From the NCBI GenBank assembly GCA_963801055.1, contig CAWDDE010000001.1, forward strand, positions 310,001 through 374,000: a DNA stretch of 64,000 nt, written 5' to 3'. Source of the stretch: DASUPK01 sp963801055. Lineage in GTDB: Bacteria; Actinomycetota; Thermoleophilia; Solirubrobacterales; 70-9. Below are positions 38,259 through 46,576 of the stretch, in pieces; position 1 is the first letter of the stretch, and the number at the start of each line of letters is the position of its first letter. A model generated the notes under the pieces. It was not told the DNA's origin. It searched no databases and saw only the letters and a list, made by a program, of their open reading frames with translations. Position numbers and translations under genes: made by a program.

Positions 38259-40222
38259 GTCCCAGCGAGGATTGGGATAATTGCCGCGATGGAAGGATGG
38301 CGGGAGTGACTGCGGCCCTGTTCAGACGGCCGGGCTGGTGGAGAGCCCTGACCTACACGATCCTCGCCGGCGCATTCGGTCTCGCGTTGGTCGTGGTGCT
38401 CCGAAAGATCTCGGGGCTGCCGGCATTCCAGACCGAGCAGACCGGCTACCCGCAGGTGATCGTGCCCGCGATCACCGCCCCGCTCGGCTTCCTGATCGGG
38501 ATCGGCTGCTTCGACTACTGGTTCCGCTGGGCGGTCGGCGCCCCGACCTTCCCGAAGGAGCGCGAGCACGAGAGCCACGGCGCCTACTGCTGGCGCGACT
38601 ACTTCAAGGTCAACACCGACCACAAGGTCATCGGGATCCAGTACCTCGTCACGACCTTCTTTTTCTTCTTCGTCGGCGGGCTGATCGCGATGATCATGCG
38701 CGCCGAGCTGGCCCAGCCCGGGACCCAGATCGTCGACCCAGGCGTCTTCAACGGGCTGTTCTCCACGCACGCCGCGATCATGATCTTCGTCTTCGTGATC
38801 CCGGCCTTCTCCGGGATCGCGAACTACGTCCTGCCGCTGATGATCGGCGCGCCGGACATGGCGTTCCCGCGGCTCAATGCCCTGAGCTACTGGATGCTGC
38901 CGATCGCGGGGATCCTCTTCGTGGGGAGCTTCCTCGCACCCGGCGGCGCCTTCGACGCGGGATGGACCGGCTACGCGCCGCTCTCGACCGGCGCGCCGTT
39001 AGGTCAGTCGTTCTTCAACCTCGGGGTGCAGTTCGCCGGCGCCTCGTCGATCGCCACGGCGCTCAACTTCCTGGTCACGATCGTGACCATGCGGGCGCCG
39101 GGCATGAACTTCTGGCGCCTGCCGCTGCTGGTCTGGGCGAACCTCTCGACCTCTTTGCTGGTGGTCGCCGCGACGCCGTTCATCGCGGGCGTGCAGTTCA
39201 TGGTCCTCTTCGACCGCGCGCTCCACACCAACTTCTTCCAGGCGGCCTTCGGCGGCGACGTGGTCAGCTACCAGCACATCTTCTGGTTCTATTCGCACCC
39301 GGCCGTCTACATCATGATGCTGCCCGGCTTCGGGATCGTCAGCGAGGTGATCTCCTCGCATTCCCGCAAGCCGATCTTCGGTTACCGGCTGATGGCCCTG
39401 GCGCTGATCGGGATCGTGGTGCTCTCCTACTCGGTCTGGGCCCACCATATGTTCGTCGCCGGGATGTTCAGCTGGCTGCGCGTGCCGATGATGATCACGA
39501 CGCTGCTGATCGCGGTACCCACCGGCATCAAGATCTTCTCCTGGCTCGGGACGCTCTTCTACGGGGTGATCCACCTGAGATCGACGGCGATGCTCTTCGC
39601 CCTGGGCTTCATCGCCACCTTCACGATCGGCGGGATCTCGGGGGTGATGCTCGGGATGATCCCGCTCGACATCCACGTCTCGGACACCTACTTCGTCGTC
39701 GCCCACATCCACTTCGTCCTCTTCGGCGGCTCGGTGTTCACGATCTTCGCCGGCATCTACCACTGGTTCCCGAAGATGACCGGGCGGATGTACGACGAGC
39801 GGCTCGGCCGCATCCACTTCTGGCTGACGCTGGTCGGGATGCTCGGCACGTTCATCCCGATGCACTGGATCGGCATGGAGGGGATGCCGCGCCGCGTGGC
39901 CGACTACTCGGCCACCTTCGGCGACTGGAACCTGTTCATCTCGATCTGCGCGTTCGTGCTCGGCGCCGCCCAGCTGGTCTTCCTCTACAACATGATCGTC
40001 AGCTGGCGCTACGGGCCGAAGGCGGGCCCGAACCCATGGCGCGCCAAGACGATCGAGTGGCAGGTCTCCTCGCCGCCGCCGGTCTTCAACTTCGATGAGA
40101 TCCCGCGAGTCGTCGGCGGGCCGTACGAGTTCGGCGTTCCCGGCGCGAGGCACGTGATCATGCCCGGCGAGGAGGCGGAGGTCAGACAGCCCGAGAGAGC
40201 CGGGGTGGGGGCGCCCACGTGA
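38255..40222 (+). CDS. coxA: Cytochrome c oxidase subunit I, type A2 (YS motif)
   Basis: Catalytic haem-copper subunit, 655 residues, intact. Low-spin haem His in STHAAIM; CuB/Tyr segment YSHPAVY; two CuB His in WAHHMF; haem a3 and a His in VAHIHF. K-pathway Lys in PTGIK; D-pathway residues in NYVLPLMIGAPDMAF. The YS pair with Ala in HPAVY, replacing the usual Glu of HPEVY, is the mark of the A2 group. An N-terminal extension adds two hydrophobic segments (ALTYTILAGAFGLALVVVL and VIVPAITAPLGFLIGIG) before the usual helix I. Couples to coxB and to the next gene by 4-nt overlaps. Confidence 0.95.
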   Translation: MSPSEDWDNCRDGRMAGVTAALFRRPGWWRALTYTILAGAFGLALVVVLRKISGLPAFQTEQTGYPQVIVPAITAPLGFLIGIGCFDYWFRWAVGAPTFPKEREHESHGAYCWRDYFKVNTDHKVIGIQYLVTTFFFFFVGGLIAMIMRAELAQPGTQIVDPGVFNGLFSTHAAIMIFVFVIPAFSGIANYVLPLMIGAPDMAFPRLNALSYWMLPIAGILFVGSFLAPGGAFDAGWTGYAPLSTGAPLGQSFFNLGVQFAGASSIATALNFLVTIVTMRAPGMNFWRLPLLVWANLSTSLLVVAATPFIAGVQFMVLFDRALHTNFFQAAFGGDVVSYQHIFWFYSHPAVYIMMLPGFGIVSEVISSHSRKPIFGYRLMALALIGIVVLSYSVWAHHMFVAGMFSWLRVPMMITTLLIAVPTGIKIFSWLGTLFYGVIHLRSTAMLFALGFIATFTIGGISGVMLGMIPLDIHVSDTYFVVAHIHFVLFGGSVFTIFAGIYHWFPKMTGRMYDERLGRIHFWLTLVGMLGTFIPMHWIGMEGMPRRVADYSATFGDWNLFISICAFVLGAAQLVFLYNMIVSWRYGPKAGPNPWRAKTIEWQVSSPPPVFNFDEIPRVVGGPYEFGVPGARHVIMPGEEAEVRQPERAGVGAPT

Positions 40223-41291
40223 CCGGGGAGATGCGAGGGCGCGCGAAAGCGCGACCCGTGAATGTCCACGAGGAGGAGCAGCGCTCGCACCCGGCCACGG
40301 AGCCGGAGCAGGGCGAGACCGCGATCACCGACGTCGGCACCCCTTCCGGAGCACGCCTCCGAGGTGGTCGCCCGGCGCGAGGTCGCGACCTTCGGCGATC
40401 CGGATCCGCCCCCGTCGCGCGAGGGCGTCAAGCGGGTCCTCGTCTTCCTCAACGAGGTCGCGGGCGGCCGCAAGCTGCTCACCGCCTGCCGCGAGCTCGC
40501 GGACGGGGGCGCCGAATACTTCGGCGTCGTCGCTCCCCAGAACCTTCCGATCGTCGGCCAGCTGGTCGACGTCGAGGAGCGCCGGCGGCGCCGCGCAGAG
40601 CCGGGTGGACGTCACCCAGTCGGTGCTCAGCGAGTTCGGGATCTCCTCCGAGGGCGCGGTGATGGACCCCGAGCCGGCCCTCGCGCTCGACGACGCGGTG
40701 CGCGCGACGCAGCCCGACTACATCCTGCTCTCCTGCCTCTACGAAACCCGCTTCGGCTTCATGCGCAAGGACCTCGTCGAGTGGGCGAAGGCCCGCTACG
40801 GCCGGGTCGAGCACATCCCGGTTCGGGTCGACGACGACGCGGTGCGCTGGGACCTCACCCACACCCTGGTCGTGGCCACCCAGACGGTGAACAGCAAGGA
40901 CCTCGTCGACCGGCTCCTGGAGCGCGCCAGGGAGAGGCCCCACCGCTACACCTTCATCTGCCCGCGCTCGGGCGCGATCAGCCGCGAGCGAGGTCGCCTC
41001 TCGTCTCGCCGCGACGCTCGCGGAGATGTATCGCCACGAGATCGACGCGACCGGGCAGCCGATGAGCCCCGATCCGTACCACGCGATCGAGAACGCGATC
41101 GAGCACTACCGGATCGACGAGATCCTGATCTCGACCCTGAAGGGCGAGCAGTCGAAGTGGCTCGAGGAGGGGCTGATCGAGAAGGTCCAGCAGCTCACGG
41201 ACAAGCCGCTCGAGCACATCGAGTCGGGGACCGAGCCGTTCAGCGCGACCAAGGAACCCGCCGCGTGTCGGCGGCGGGGGAGGCGGCCTGA
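40219..41291 (+). CDS. Tandem USP-like (universal-stress-type) protein within the cox operon, frameshifted
   Basis: About 355 residues. A polar N-terminus is followed by two Rossmann-like repeats: VKRVLVFLNEVAGGRKLLTACREL ... YFGVVAPQN ... DYILLSCLYETRF, then TLVVATQTVNSKDLVDRLLERA ... DEILISTLKGEQSKWLEEGLIEKVQQL. The pattern matches the C-terminal domain shared with the gene at 44023. No TM helix. GTG 40219 overlaps the coxA stop and its end meets coxC. Three or four frame changes. Function unknown; a nucleotide-binding or regulatory role at the oxidase is inferred. Confidence 0.72.
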
Positions 41292-41913
41292 TGGAGATCC
41301 GCCTCAGTCGCCGTCGGCCACGCGGAGGAGCACCACGCTCATCCGCCGGAGGCCAACCAGAGCTCGCGGATAGACCGCCAGACCCTCGGGATCCTGCTCT
41401 TCATCGTCTCCGAGGTGATGCTCTTCGGGGCGTTCTTCGCCTCGTACTTCTTCCTCCGGGTCGTCGCCAACAGGGCCGTGGCCGCCGGACCCGTTCGAGC
41501 TGCCGGTCGCGGTCGCCGGGATGAACACCGCGATCCTGGTCTCGTCGAGCTTCACCATGCACTGGTCGCTCGAGTCGATCCGCAAGAACAACCGACGCGG
41601 CCTCCAGATGGGCCTGATGACGACCTTTCTCCTGGGCGCCACCTTCCTCTTCATCCAGCTCAACGAGTACGTCCACATCGGCTTCAGCGCCCGGGACGAT
41701 GCCTTCGGCTCGATCTTCTACGGCCTTACCGGCCTGCACGGCGCCCACGTCACGGTGGGCCTCGTGCTCCTCGGGATCGCCAACATCCGCGCCTTCCGCG
41801 GCCACTACGGCCCGGCAGCGAAGGACCACCTCGGCGTCGAGGTGCCCGGCATCTACTGGCACTTCGTCGACGTGATGTGGATCATCGTTTTCACGACGGT
41901 CTACGTGCTGTAG
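41291..41913 (+). CDS. coxC: Cytochrome c oxidase subunit III, two frameshifts
   Basis: Membrane subunit of the oxidase. TLGILLFIVSEVMLFGAFFASYFFLR is the standard first helix region (with conserved SE), followed by MNTAILVSSSFTMHWSLESI, GLTGLHGAHVTVGLVLLGIANI and a C-terminal WHFVDVMWIIVFTTVYVL. The start is unclear: ATG 41291 is two residues into a base error. A second break lies near 41490. Joined length about 205 residues, normal for a five-helix form. Confidence 0.92.
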
Positions 41914-41985
41914 CTCCCCTGCAATGGGCAGGGTTTCCGTTTTAGTGCGCCACTCGTGCGCCAGCTGGTGCGACCAGTCAATGTC

Positions 41986-42771
41986 TTAGCGGCGTCGCCG
42001 GGCCGTGATCAACCAGGAACGCGAATCGAGGACCACGCCGCGCTCGTCGCTGTAGTGCGCCGCGAGCGTCTCGCGCAGGCGCTCGACGGTACGAGCCGCC
42101 TCGCCGTCGCTCAGGCTCGCGAGGGCCGCGCTCGTGTCCTGAAACCCCCGGACGAACGCGAGCGCGGCGTCGAGGTCGTGTCCGTAGAGGACCGGCTCGT
42201 GGACGTCCTCGAAGCGCATCCCGTCGAAGCCGGCGCCCTCGAGGATGCCCGCGGTGGCTTCGGCATCGCCGAGCGAGAACGGGTCCGCGCCCGGCTGCGG
42301 TGGCTGCGCCGCGTCGCCCAGCGCGGCGTCGATCGCCCGCGCCCATTCGTTGTGCTCGTGTCGCTGCCAGACGAGCAGCACCAGGCGCGCCTCGGGTCGA
42401 AGGGCGGCGGCGATGTTGGCGAACGCGGCGGCCGGATCGGAGAAAAACATCGTCCCGAAGCGGCTGATCGCCACGTCGAAGCCGGCGGGGTCGAAGCGAT
42501 GCACCTGGGCGTCGCCTAGTTCGTACCGGACGTTGTCGAGCCGTTCGGCCGCCGTCACCTGACGGGCGCGCTCAAGCATGCGCTCGGACACGTCGACGCC
42601 GACAACGCGGCCCGGCGCCGCGGCGCGCGCCGCCTCGCGAGTCGTCAGCCCGGTTCCGCACCCGATGTCGACTACCTCGTCACCGGGGCTGATCCCATAG
42701 GCGGCGCGAAGGTGCTCGTGGTGAGCCCGCAGCTCGGCGTCGTAGAAGTCCAGGCTGTTCGGCGAGGGCAC
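41986..42771 (-). CDS. Class I SAM-dependent methyltransferase
   Basis: 261 residues, intact. SAM-binding motif I VVDIGCGTGLTTREAA, motif II region GRVVGVDVSERMLERAR, then GDAQVHRFDPAGFDVAISRFGTMFF and RPEARLVLLVW. UbiE/Methyltransf_11 type; substrate unknown. Start GTG 42771 chosen because the frame upstream has no other start before the neighbouring gene's end. Opens a small minus-strand accessory patch after the cox operon. Confidence 0.83.
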   Translation of the reverse strand: MPSPNSLDFYDAELRAHHEHLRAAYGISPGDEVVDIGCGTGLTTREAARAAAPGRVVGVDVSERMLERARQVTAAERLDNVRYELGDAQVHRFDPAGFDVAISRFGTMFFSDPAAAFANIAAALRPEARLVLLVWQRHEHNEWARAIDAALGDAAQPPQPGADPFSLGDAEATAGILEGAGFDGMRFEDVHEPVLYGHDLDAALAFVRGFQDTSAALASLSDGEAARTVERLRETLAAHYSDERGVVLDSRSWLITARRRR

Positions 42772-42817
42772 CGACGCGATGCTAATGAGCCGCTTCTCGT
42801 CCAAAGCGGCGGTTTGC

Positions 42818-43219
42818 CTACTCCTGCAGCCCGGCGGCTTCGAGGGCTTCCTGCCTGGACGTAAATGCCTGCCCGCGCACGATCTTGCCGGCCTGCGCGG
42901 TCCAGAGGTGCCAGATGTTCCAGCTGGTCTCGACGCCACTCTGCTTGCCGCGTCCTCGCAGGGTCACTTCGGCGAGCACCTGATCGCCTGCTTCGGTCAG
43001 CTCGTGGACTTCAATGCGAGGATCCTCGAACTCGCCCCACATCCATCCGACGAACTCCGTCAATCCTTCTGGACCCCGGTAGACGGCATCGACGCCGGGG
43101 ATTCCCCCCGTGGTCACGTACTCGAAGTTCGGCGCGAAGTTGGCGACCATGCCGTCCGGATCACCCTTGTTGAACGCCTCGTAGCCTCGACGAGCGATCT
43201 CGACGTTCTCCTCCGACAT
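42818..43219 (-). CDS. SnoaL/NTF2-like protein A
   Basis: 133 residues with the NTF2-fold pattern: MSEENVEIARRGYEAFNKGDPDGMVANFAP (helix then strand), EYVTTGGIPG, YRGPEGLTEFVGWMW, DQVLAEVTLRGRGKQSG, WHLWTAQAGKIVRGQAF. Such small pockets serve as polyketide cyclases or unknown binding proteins. Same length and layout as the next upstream gene, so a tandem duplicate. Confidence 0.8.
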   Translation of the reverse strand: MSEENVEIARRGYEAFNKGDPDGMVANFAPNFEYVTTGGIPGVDAVYRGPEGLTEFVGWMWGEFEDPRIEVHELTEAGDQVLAEVTLRGRGKQSGVETSWNIWHLWTAQAGKIVRGQAFTSRQEALEAAGLQE

Positions 43220-43222
43220 CGC

Positions 43223-43624
43223 CTACCCCCGCAGGCCGGCGGCTTTGAGGGCTTCGTCTCGGTCCTCGAACCATTGGTCGCGAATCATCTTTCGGTCGCG
43301 GAAGCTGACGACAACCCAGTAGTCGATCTCGACGTTCACGCCGCTTTCACCGCCGCGCACGTCGTTTCGCTGATGGACGACGATCTTGTCAGGCGCGGCG
43401 TCTATGACCTCGATGTCGTCACTGAAGGGCCGACGCTCGAACGTATCCGCAATCGTGACGTAGAAATCCCAGGCAGCCTCGCGTCCGCGCACGTCCCCTT
43501 CCGGCCACTCGCTGCTGGTGACGACCTCGTAGTCCTGGTCCCTGGCTTCGAGCCAGGAAGCCTTGTCGCGGCGATCAAAGGCTTCCAGCGAACGGCGGAA
43601 CGTCTCAAGGTTCTCCTCCGACAT
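43223..43624 (-). CDS. SnoaL/NTF2-like protein B (paralogue of A)
   Basis: 133 residues: MSEENLETFRRSLEAFDRRDKASWLEA, DYEVVTSSEWPEGDVRGREAAWDFY, DKIVVHQRNDVRGGESGVNVEIDYWVVVSFRDRKMIRDQWFEDRDEALKAAGL. It shares start, length and the EAL.AAGL C-terminus with protein A, 3 nt away. ATG start set by MSEEN in both. Confidence 0.8.
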   Translation of the reverse strand: MSEENLETFRRSLEAFDRRDKASWLEARDQDYEVVTSSEWPEGDVRGREAAWDFYVTIADTFERRPFSDDIEVIDAAPDKIVVHQRNDVRGGESGVNVEIDYWVVVSFRDRKMIRDQWFEDRDEALKAAGLRG

Positions 43625-43676
43625 CGCCCACGCAGTATCTCTTGAAGACCGCTGCTTTCCATGCAAAAGCAGGCAT

Positions 43677-43972
43677 CTACAGCACGGTGGGGGCGATCGG
43701 AACCTTGCGCCTACCCGCGTGTGACTTGAGCTCAATCGCTCCCTCGGCTGGGTCCCAGCCGCGTTCAACGCGGATAACGCCTCCCGCGAGATCGACGTCA
43801 TCGACACGGAGGGCGCGCAACTCGCCGAGCCTCAATCCCGCATACATCGCGGTCGCCCAGGTCGCGCGGTCGCGTTCAAGAACGGCGGCGATCAGGGTCT
43901 CGGCCTCATCGGACGCGGCGTAGCGCTGGCGCGAAGTCGGAGGCTTGCCGACTCGCCTCGACAGGGCCTTCC
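43677..43972 (-). pseudogene. Remnant of a tyrosine-type (phage/Xer) integrase
   Basis: One frame reads LSRRVGKPPTSRQRYAASDEAETLIAAVLERD, then AMYAGLRLGELRALRVDDVDL, the box with the first catalytic Arg, then GGVIRVERGWDPAEGAIELKSHAGRRKVPIAPTVL and a TAG. The Lys of the beta hairpin is kept, but the C-terminal His-x-x-Arg and Tyr boxes are missing, and the N-terminal DNA-binding part has gone. The family fit is close, so this is a truncated integrase rather than chance. It suggests past integration next to the oxidase genes. Confidence 0.75.
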
Positions 43973-44022
43973 TCCAGGAGTAGCCTGGAGGTGCGCCTCG
44001 GCTCTTCGAAAAGGAGGGCGAG

Positions 44023-44688
44023 ATGCACTATCCGCTTCGTTCCGAGGCCGAAGCCTTTCGTCTTGTGGTGATCATCGGAGTGGGAGCGGGGGCGGTGATC
44101 GCGCTGGCTCTGCTCACTCGTCCGGCGGTGGGCGCCATCCTTGCGGCGGCGCTCCTTGGGCTCGGGCTGGGCCGTGCCTGGCGCGGAGCCCGGGGTAGCG
44201 AGCCACGGTTGACTGGAATCGCCGCATCTCCCACCGACGGGCGCTACCGCATCCTGGTCGTCGCCAACCAGACCGTCGGCGGTCGAGCGCTGCTGGACGA
44301 GATCCGCACTCGCGGAAAGGGTCGCGACAGCGAGATCCTGGTCGTCACGCCGGCACTGACGAGGTCGCAGCTCCAGCACTGGACCTCGGACGTGGACGAG
44401 GCTCTGGTCGAGGCCGATCAGCGCCGTGAGCAGTCGGTTCGGGTGATCGAGGCAGCTGGCTTCCGAGTCACCGGGGAGATCGGCGACCCCGATCCAAATG
44501 CCGCAATCGAGACCGCCCTGCTGGGCTTCCCAGCGGACGAGGTGATCATCTCCACCCATCCGCCGGAGCGCTCCCGCTGGCTCGAGCGGGGCGTGGTCGA
44601 TCGCGCCAGGCGCGACATCCAGCTGCCGATCACACACGTGATCGTCGACCTCGAGGCCGAGAGGGCGGAGGTGAGCAGCGCCCTCTGA
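44023..44688 (+). CDS. Membrane-anchored USP-like protein
   Basis: 221 residues: two N-terminal hydrophobic segments (LVVIIGVGAGAVIALALLT; AVGAILAAALLGLGLG), then a Rossmann-like domain: YRILVVANQTVGGRALLDEI, DSEILVVTPALT, RVIEAAGFRVTGEIGDPDPNAAIETALLGFPADEVIISTHPPERSRWLERGV, and PITHVIVDLEAE. The same domain occurs twice in the gene inside the cox operon. Strong Shine-Dalgarno AAGGAGGGCGAG. Function unknown. Confidence 0.8.
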   Translation: MHYPLRSEAEAFRLVVIIGVGAGAVIALALLTRPAVGAILAAALLGLGLGRAWRGARGSEPRLTGIAASPTDGRYRILVVANQTVGGRALLDEIRTRGKGRDSEILVVTPALTRSQLQHWTSDVDEALVEADQRREQSVRVIEAAGFRVTGEIGDPDPNAAIETALLGFPADEVIISTHPPERSRWLERGVVDRARRDIQLPITHVIVDLEAERAEVSSAL

Positions 44689-44733
44689 GCGCCGGTGGAG
44701 GTTGCGGATCCGTTAAGGCTCTAAGGTCGCCCC

Positions 44734-44958
44734 ATGTACGAGCCGAGGCCGCGTAACCCGCTCCGGAACGAGCGGGACATGTTCCGCGTGCTGATCATCT
44801 TCGCTGTGGCCGGTGCGATCGTGATCGCGGTCACGCTGTTGATCAGCTCATTGGCGGGGGCGATTGTCGGGGCGATCCTTGTCGCCATCGGCCTGTGGCG
44901 GACCTGGAACCTGATCCAGGACTGGCGGCGCTATGGCTCGGACCCGGCTGAGCGGTAG
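44734..44958 (+). CDS. Small two-helix membrane protein
   Basis: 74 residues: MYEPRPRNPLRNERDMFRVLI with two TM stretches (FRVLIIFAVAGAIVIAVTLLI, AGAIVGAILVAIGLW) and a polar end WNLIQDWRRYGSDPAER. Unknown family. Convergent with the cytochrome c gene 8 nt away. Confidence 0.65.
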   Translation: MYEPRPRNPLRNERDMFRVLIIFAVAGAIVIAVTLLISSLAGAIVGAILVAIGLWRTWNLIQDWRRYGSDPAER

Positions 44959-44966
44959 GGCCGCGA

Positions 44967-45681
44967 CTACTTCTTCTTGCCGCCGCCTGCGGCACCGCCG
45001 CCACCGCCACCGGTCGCCTGCTGCAGATAGGCGACCAGCTGCTGGAGCTGCTGCGGGGTGAGGGTCTGGCCGAAGTTCTGGGGCATCACGTTCGGCTGGT
45101 AACCCGGTGCGATCACGGCGTTCGGATCGGTGATCGACTGGGAGATCTGGGTGGCGCTCATCCCCTTCAGGGCCTCGTCGAGGTTGGGGCCGGTTGTCCC
45201 GGTCGTCCCGGCCTGGGCAAGGATGTGGCAGCCGCCGCAGTTTGTGGCGAAGAACTGCGGCGGGGCGAAGACCGGCGGCTTGATCCCGGGCACCCCCGCG
45301 ACGCTCGCCACATAGGCGGCCACGTCGTTCAGATCGTCCCCGGTGACGAGGTCGGCCGGCATGTAGACATCGGTTTGCTGCGGATCGGCCGGCCGGGGAT
45401 TCTCGACCTGCGCCTTGATCACGCCCTCGAAGGTGTCGGGATCCTGGCCGTTCTCCCGCGCCTCCTTGAATGCGTAGTCGAGGTTGGGCCCGACCGTGGC
45501 GTTGGTGCCCGCGCCGGTCAGCGTGTGGCAGGTCCCGCACTTCTGCGTGAAGAGCTGCTGGCCCCTGGTCGAGGTTCGGCTTCGGGCCGAGATCGCAGCC
45601 CGTCAGGCCGACGACGGCGGCGGCCGCGGCGATCGTGGCGAACATCCCGATCGCCCGCCCGTGGTCCCTGGACCGCTTCAT
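44967..45681 (-). CDS. Di-haem cytochrome c lipoprotein, one frameshift
   Basis: About 237 residues, exported and lipid-anchored: lipobox VVGLTGCDLG. Two c-type haem motifs: CGTCH (first domain) and CGGCH (second), with candidate axial Met in TDVYMPADL and PNVMPQNFG. One frame break near 45560 lies in the linker before the first haem; the end is a Gly-rich KKK tail. Plausible electron donor to the CuA oxidase encoded 3 kb upstream. ATG 45681 follows TATAGG at 9-10 nt. Confidence 0.85.
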
Positions 45682-45871
45682 GAGCGCCGGAATCCTATAT
45701 GTCGGCGCTGAGTCGCCTCGCCGAGCGTCAGGCGTGGGATAAGCTTGCGCCGAACGGCACTTAGCGACTGCCAGGCCGCAGCACTTTGGAGCGGAGGGCG
45801 CAGCCCGTAGCGACTTGTGTGGGGCGGCCGCTTGCAGTCGCGACCTGATGGCGAAGCCGGGAAGGAGGCGA

Positions 45872-46273
45872 GTGCAGGTTCGCGAGGGCATGTCGAGCGT
45901 CGTGCTGGCTGTCGGGCCCGGTCACACGCTGCGGGAGACCGCGACCAAGATGACCGAGAAGGGAACCGGCGCCGCCCTGGTCTTCGATGACGAGTCGCCC
46001 GCGCCGCGGATCATCACCGAGCGCGACATCCTGAACGCGGTCGGCACCGGCAAGGACCCCGACACCACGAAGGTCGCCGATCACATGAGCGAGAGCGTCA
46101 TCTCCGCCGCCCCGGATTGGAGCCTCGAGCAGGCGGCCGACGAGATGGTGCGGCGCGGCATCCGGCACTTGGTCGTCGTCGATCGAGGCGAGCTCGTCGG
46201 CGTGCTATCGATGCGCGACATCGTCCGCTGCTGGACGGAGGTCGGTGCGACCTCGTCGATGTCGCCGCCGTGA
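45872..46273 (+). CDS. CBS-domain pair protein
   Basis: About 133 residues with two CBS repeats: VREGMSSVVLAVGPGHTLRETATKM...GAALVFDDESPAPRIITERDILNAV and DHMSESVISAAPDWSLEQAADEMVRRGIRHLVVVDRGELVGVLSMRDIVR. CBS pairs bind adenosine nucleotides. Start: GTG 45872 matches the family start (VQVREGM); ATG 45848 in frame is an alternative. The 190-nt gap before it holds no gene I can see, only a G/C-rich imperfect hairpin near 45793-45815. Confidence 0.82.
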   Translation: MQVREGMSSVVLAVGPGHTLRETATKMTEKGTGAALVFDDESPAPRIITERDILNAVGTGKDPDTTKVADHMSESVISAAPDWSLEQAADEMVRRGIRHLVVVDRGELVGVLSMRDIVRCWTEVGATSSMSPP

Positions 46274-46274
46274 C

Positions 46275-46311
46275 GCGAGGGTGCTCCGAGGCGAAGCCGA
46301 GGAGCAACCCG
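46275..46311. repeat. REP-like palindromic element, copy 2
   Basis: 37-nt unit identical to 2729-2765: stems GCTCC/GGAGC with tandem G-A mismatches and inner GGC-GAA-GCC. It fills the whole gap between the convergent CBS and COX small-subunit genes (stops at 46273 and 46313), so it may form the 3' end of both transcripts. Confidence 0.65.
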
Positions 46312-46312
46312 G

Positions 46313-46576
46313 TTAGTTCTGGTCCGGCGGCGATACCGACAGCGGGATCGGGGCGGTGTCCGTGCGCTGGTGGCGCGGCATGCGCGCGATCTCGTTGCGG
46401 TTGGCGCGCAGCCAGCCGATCAGGGAGAACAGCGCGATCAAGCCGCCGATCACCGAATAGGGCCACCAGGCGAAGAGGCCCACCACCACGGCGCTCAGGC
46501 CGAGGGCAAGTAGCGCGGGAAAGACCGACGGCCTCGGGAGGTAGATGGACTCGGTCGGCTTGGGGGGCTGGCTCAT
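46313..46576 (-). CDS. Putative small cytochrome oxidase subunit (subunit IV-like), two TM
   Basis: 87 residues: MSQPPKPTESIYLPRPSVFPALLALGLSAVVVGLF then GGLIALFSLIGWLRANRNEI. Two TM helices with conserved YLP before the first, as in the small subunit IV of actinobacterial oxidases (CtaF-like). Its ATG overlaps the stop of the upstream 36-residue gene. Last gene of the minus-strand ctaA/ctaB operon. Confidence 0.6.
   Translation of the reverse strand: MSQPPKPTESIYLPRPSVFPALLALGLSAVVVGLFAWWPYSVIGGLIALFSLIGWLRANRNEIARMPRHQRTDTAPIPLSVSPPDQN

Noticed and set aside
37496..40222. One 908-codon reading frame joining coxB and coxA, looking like a subunit II-I fusion
   Set aside because: Removing one extra C near 38200 ends CoxB at PKQVRQ with a TGA overlapping the coxA ATG, the normal arrangement. 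The apparent linker translates a shifted frame.
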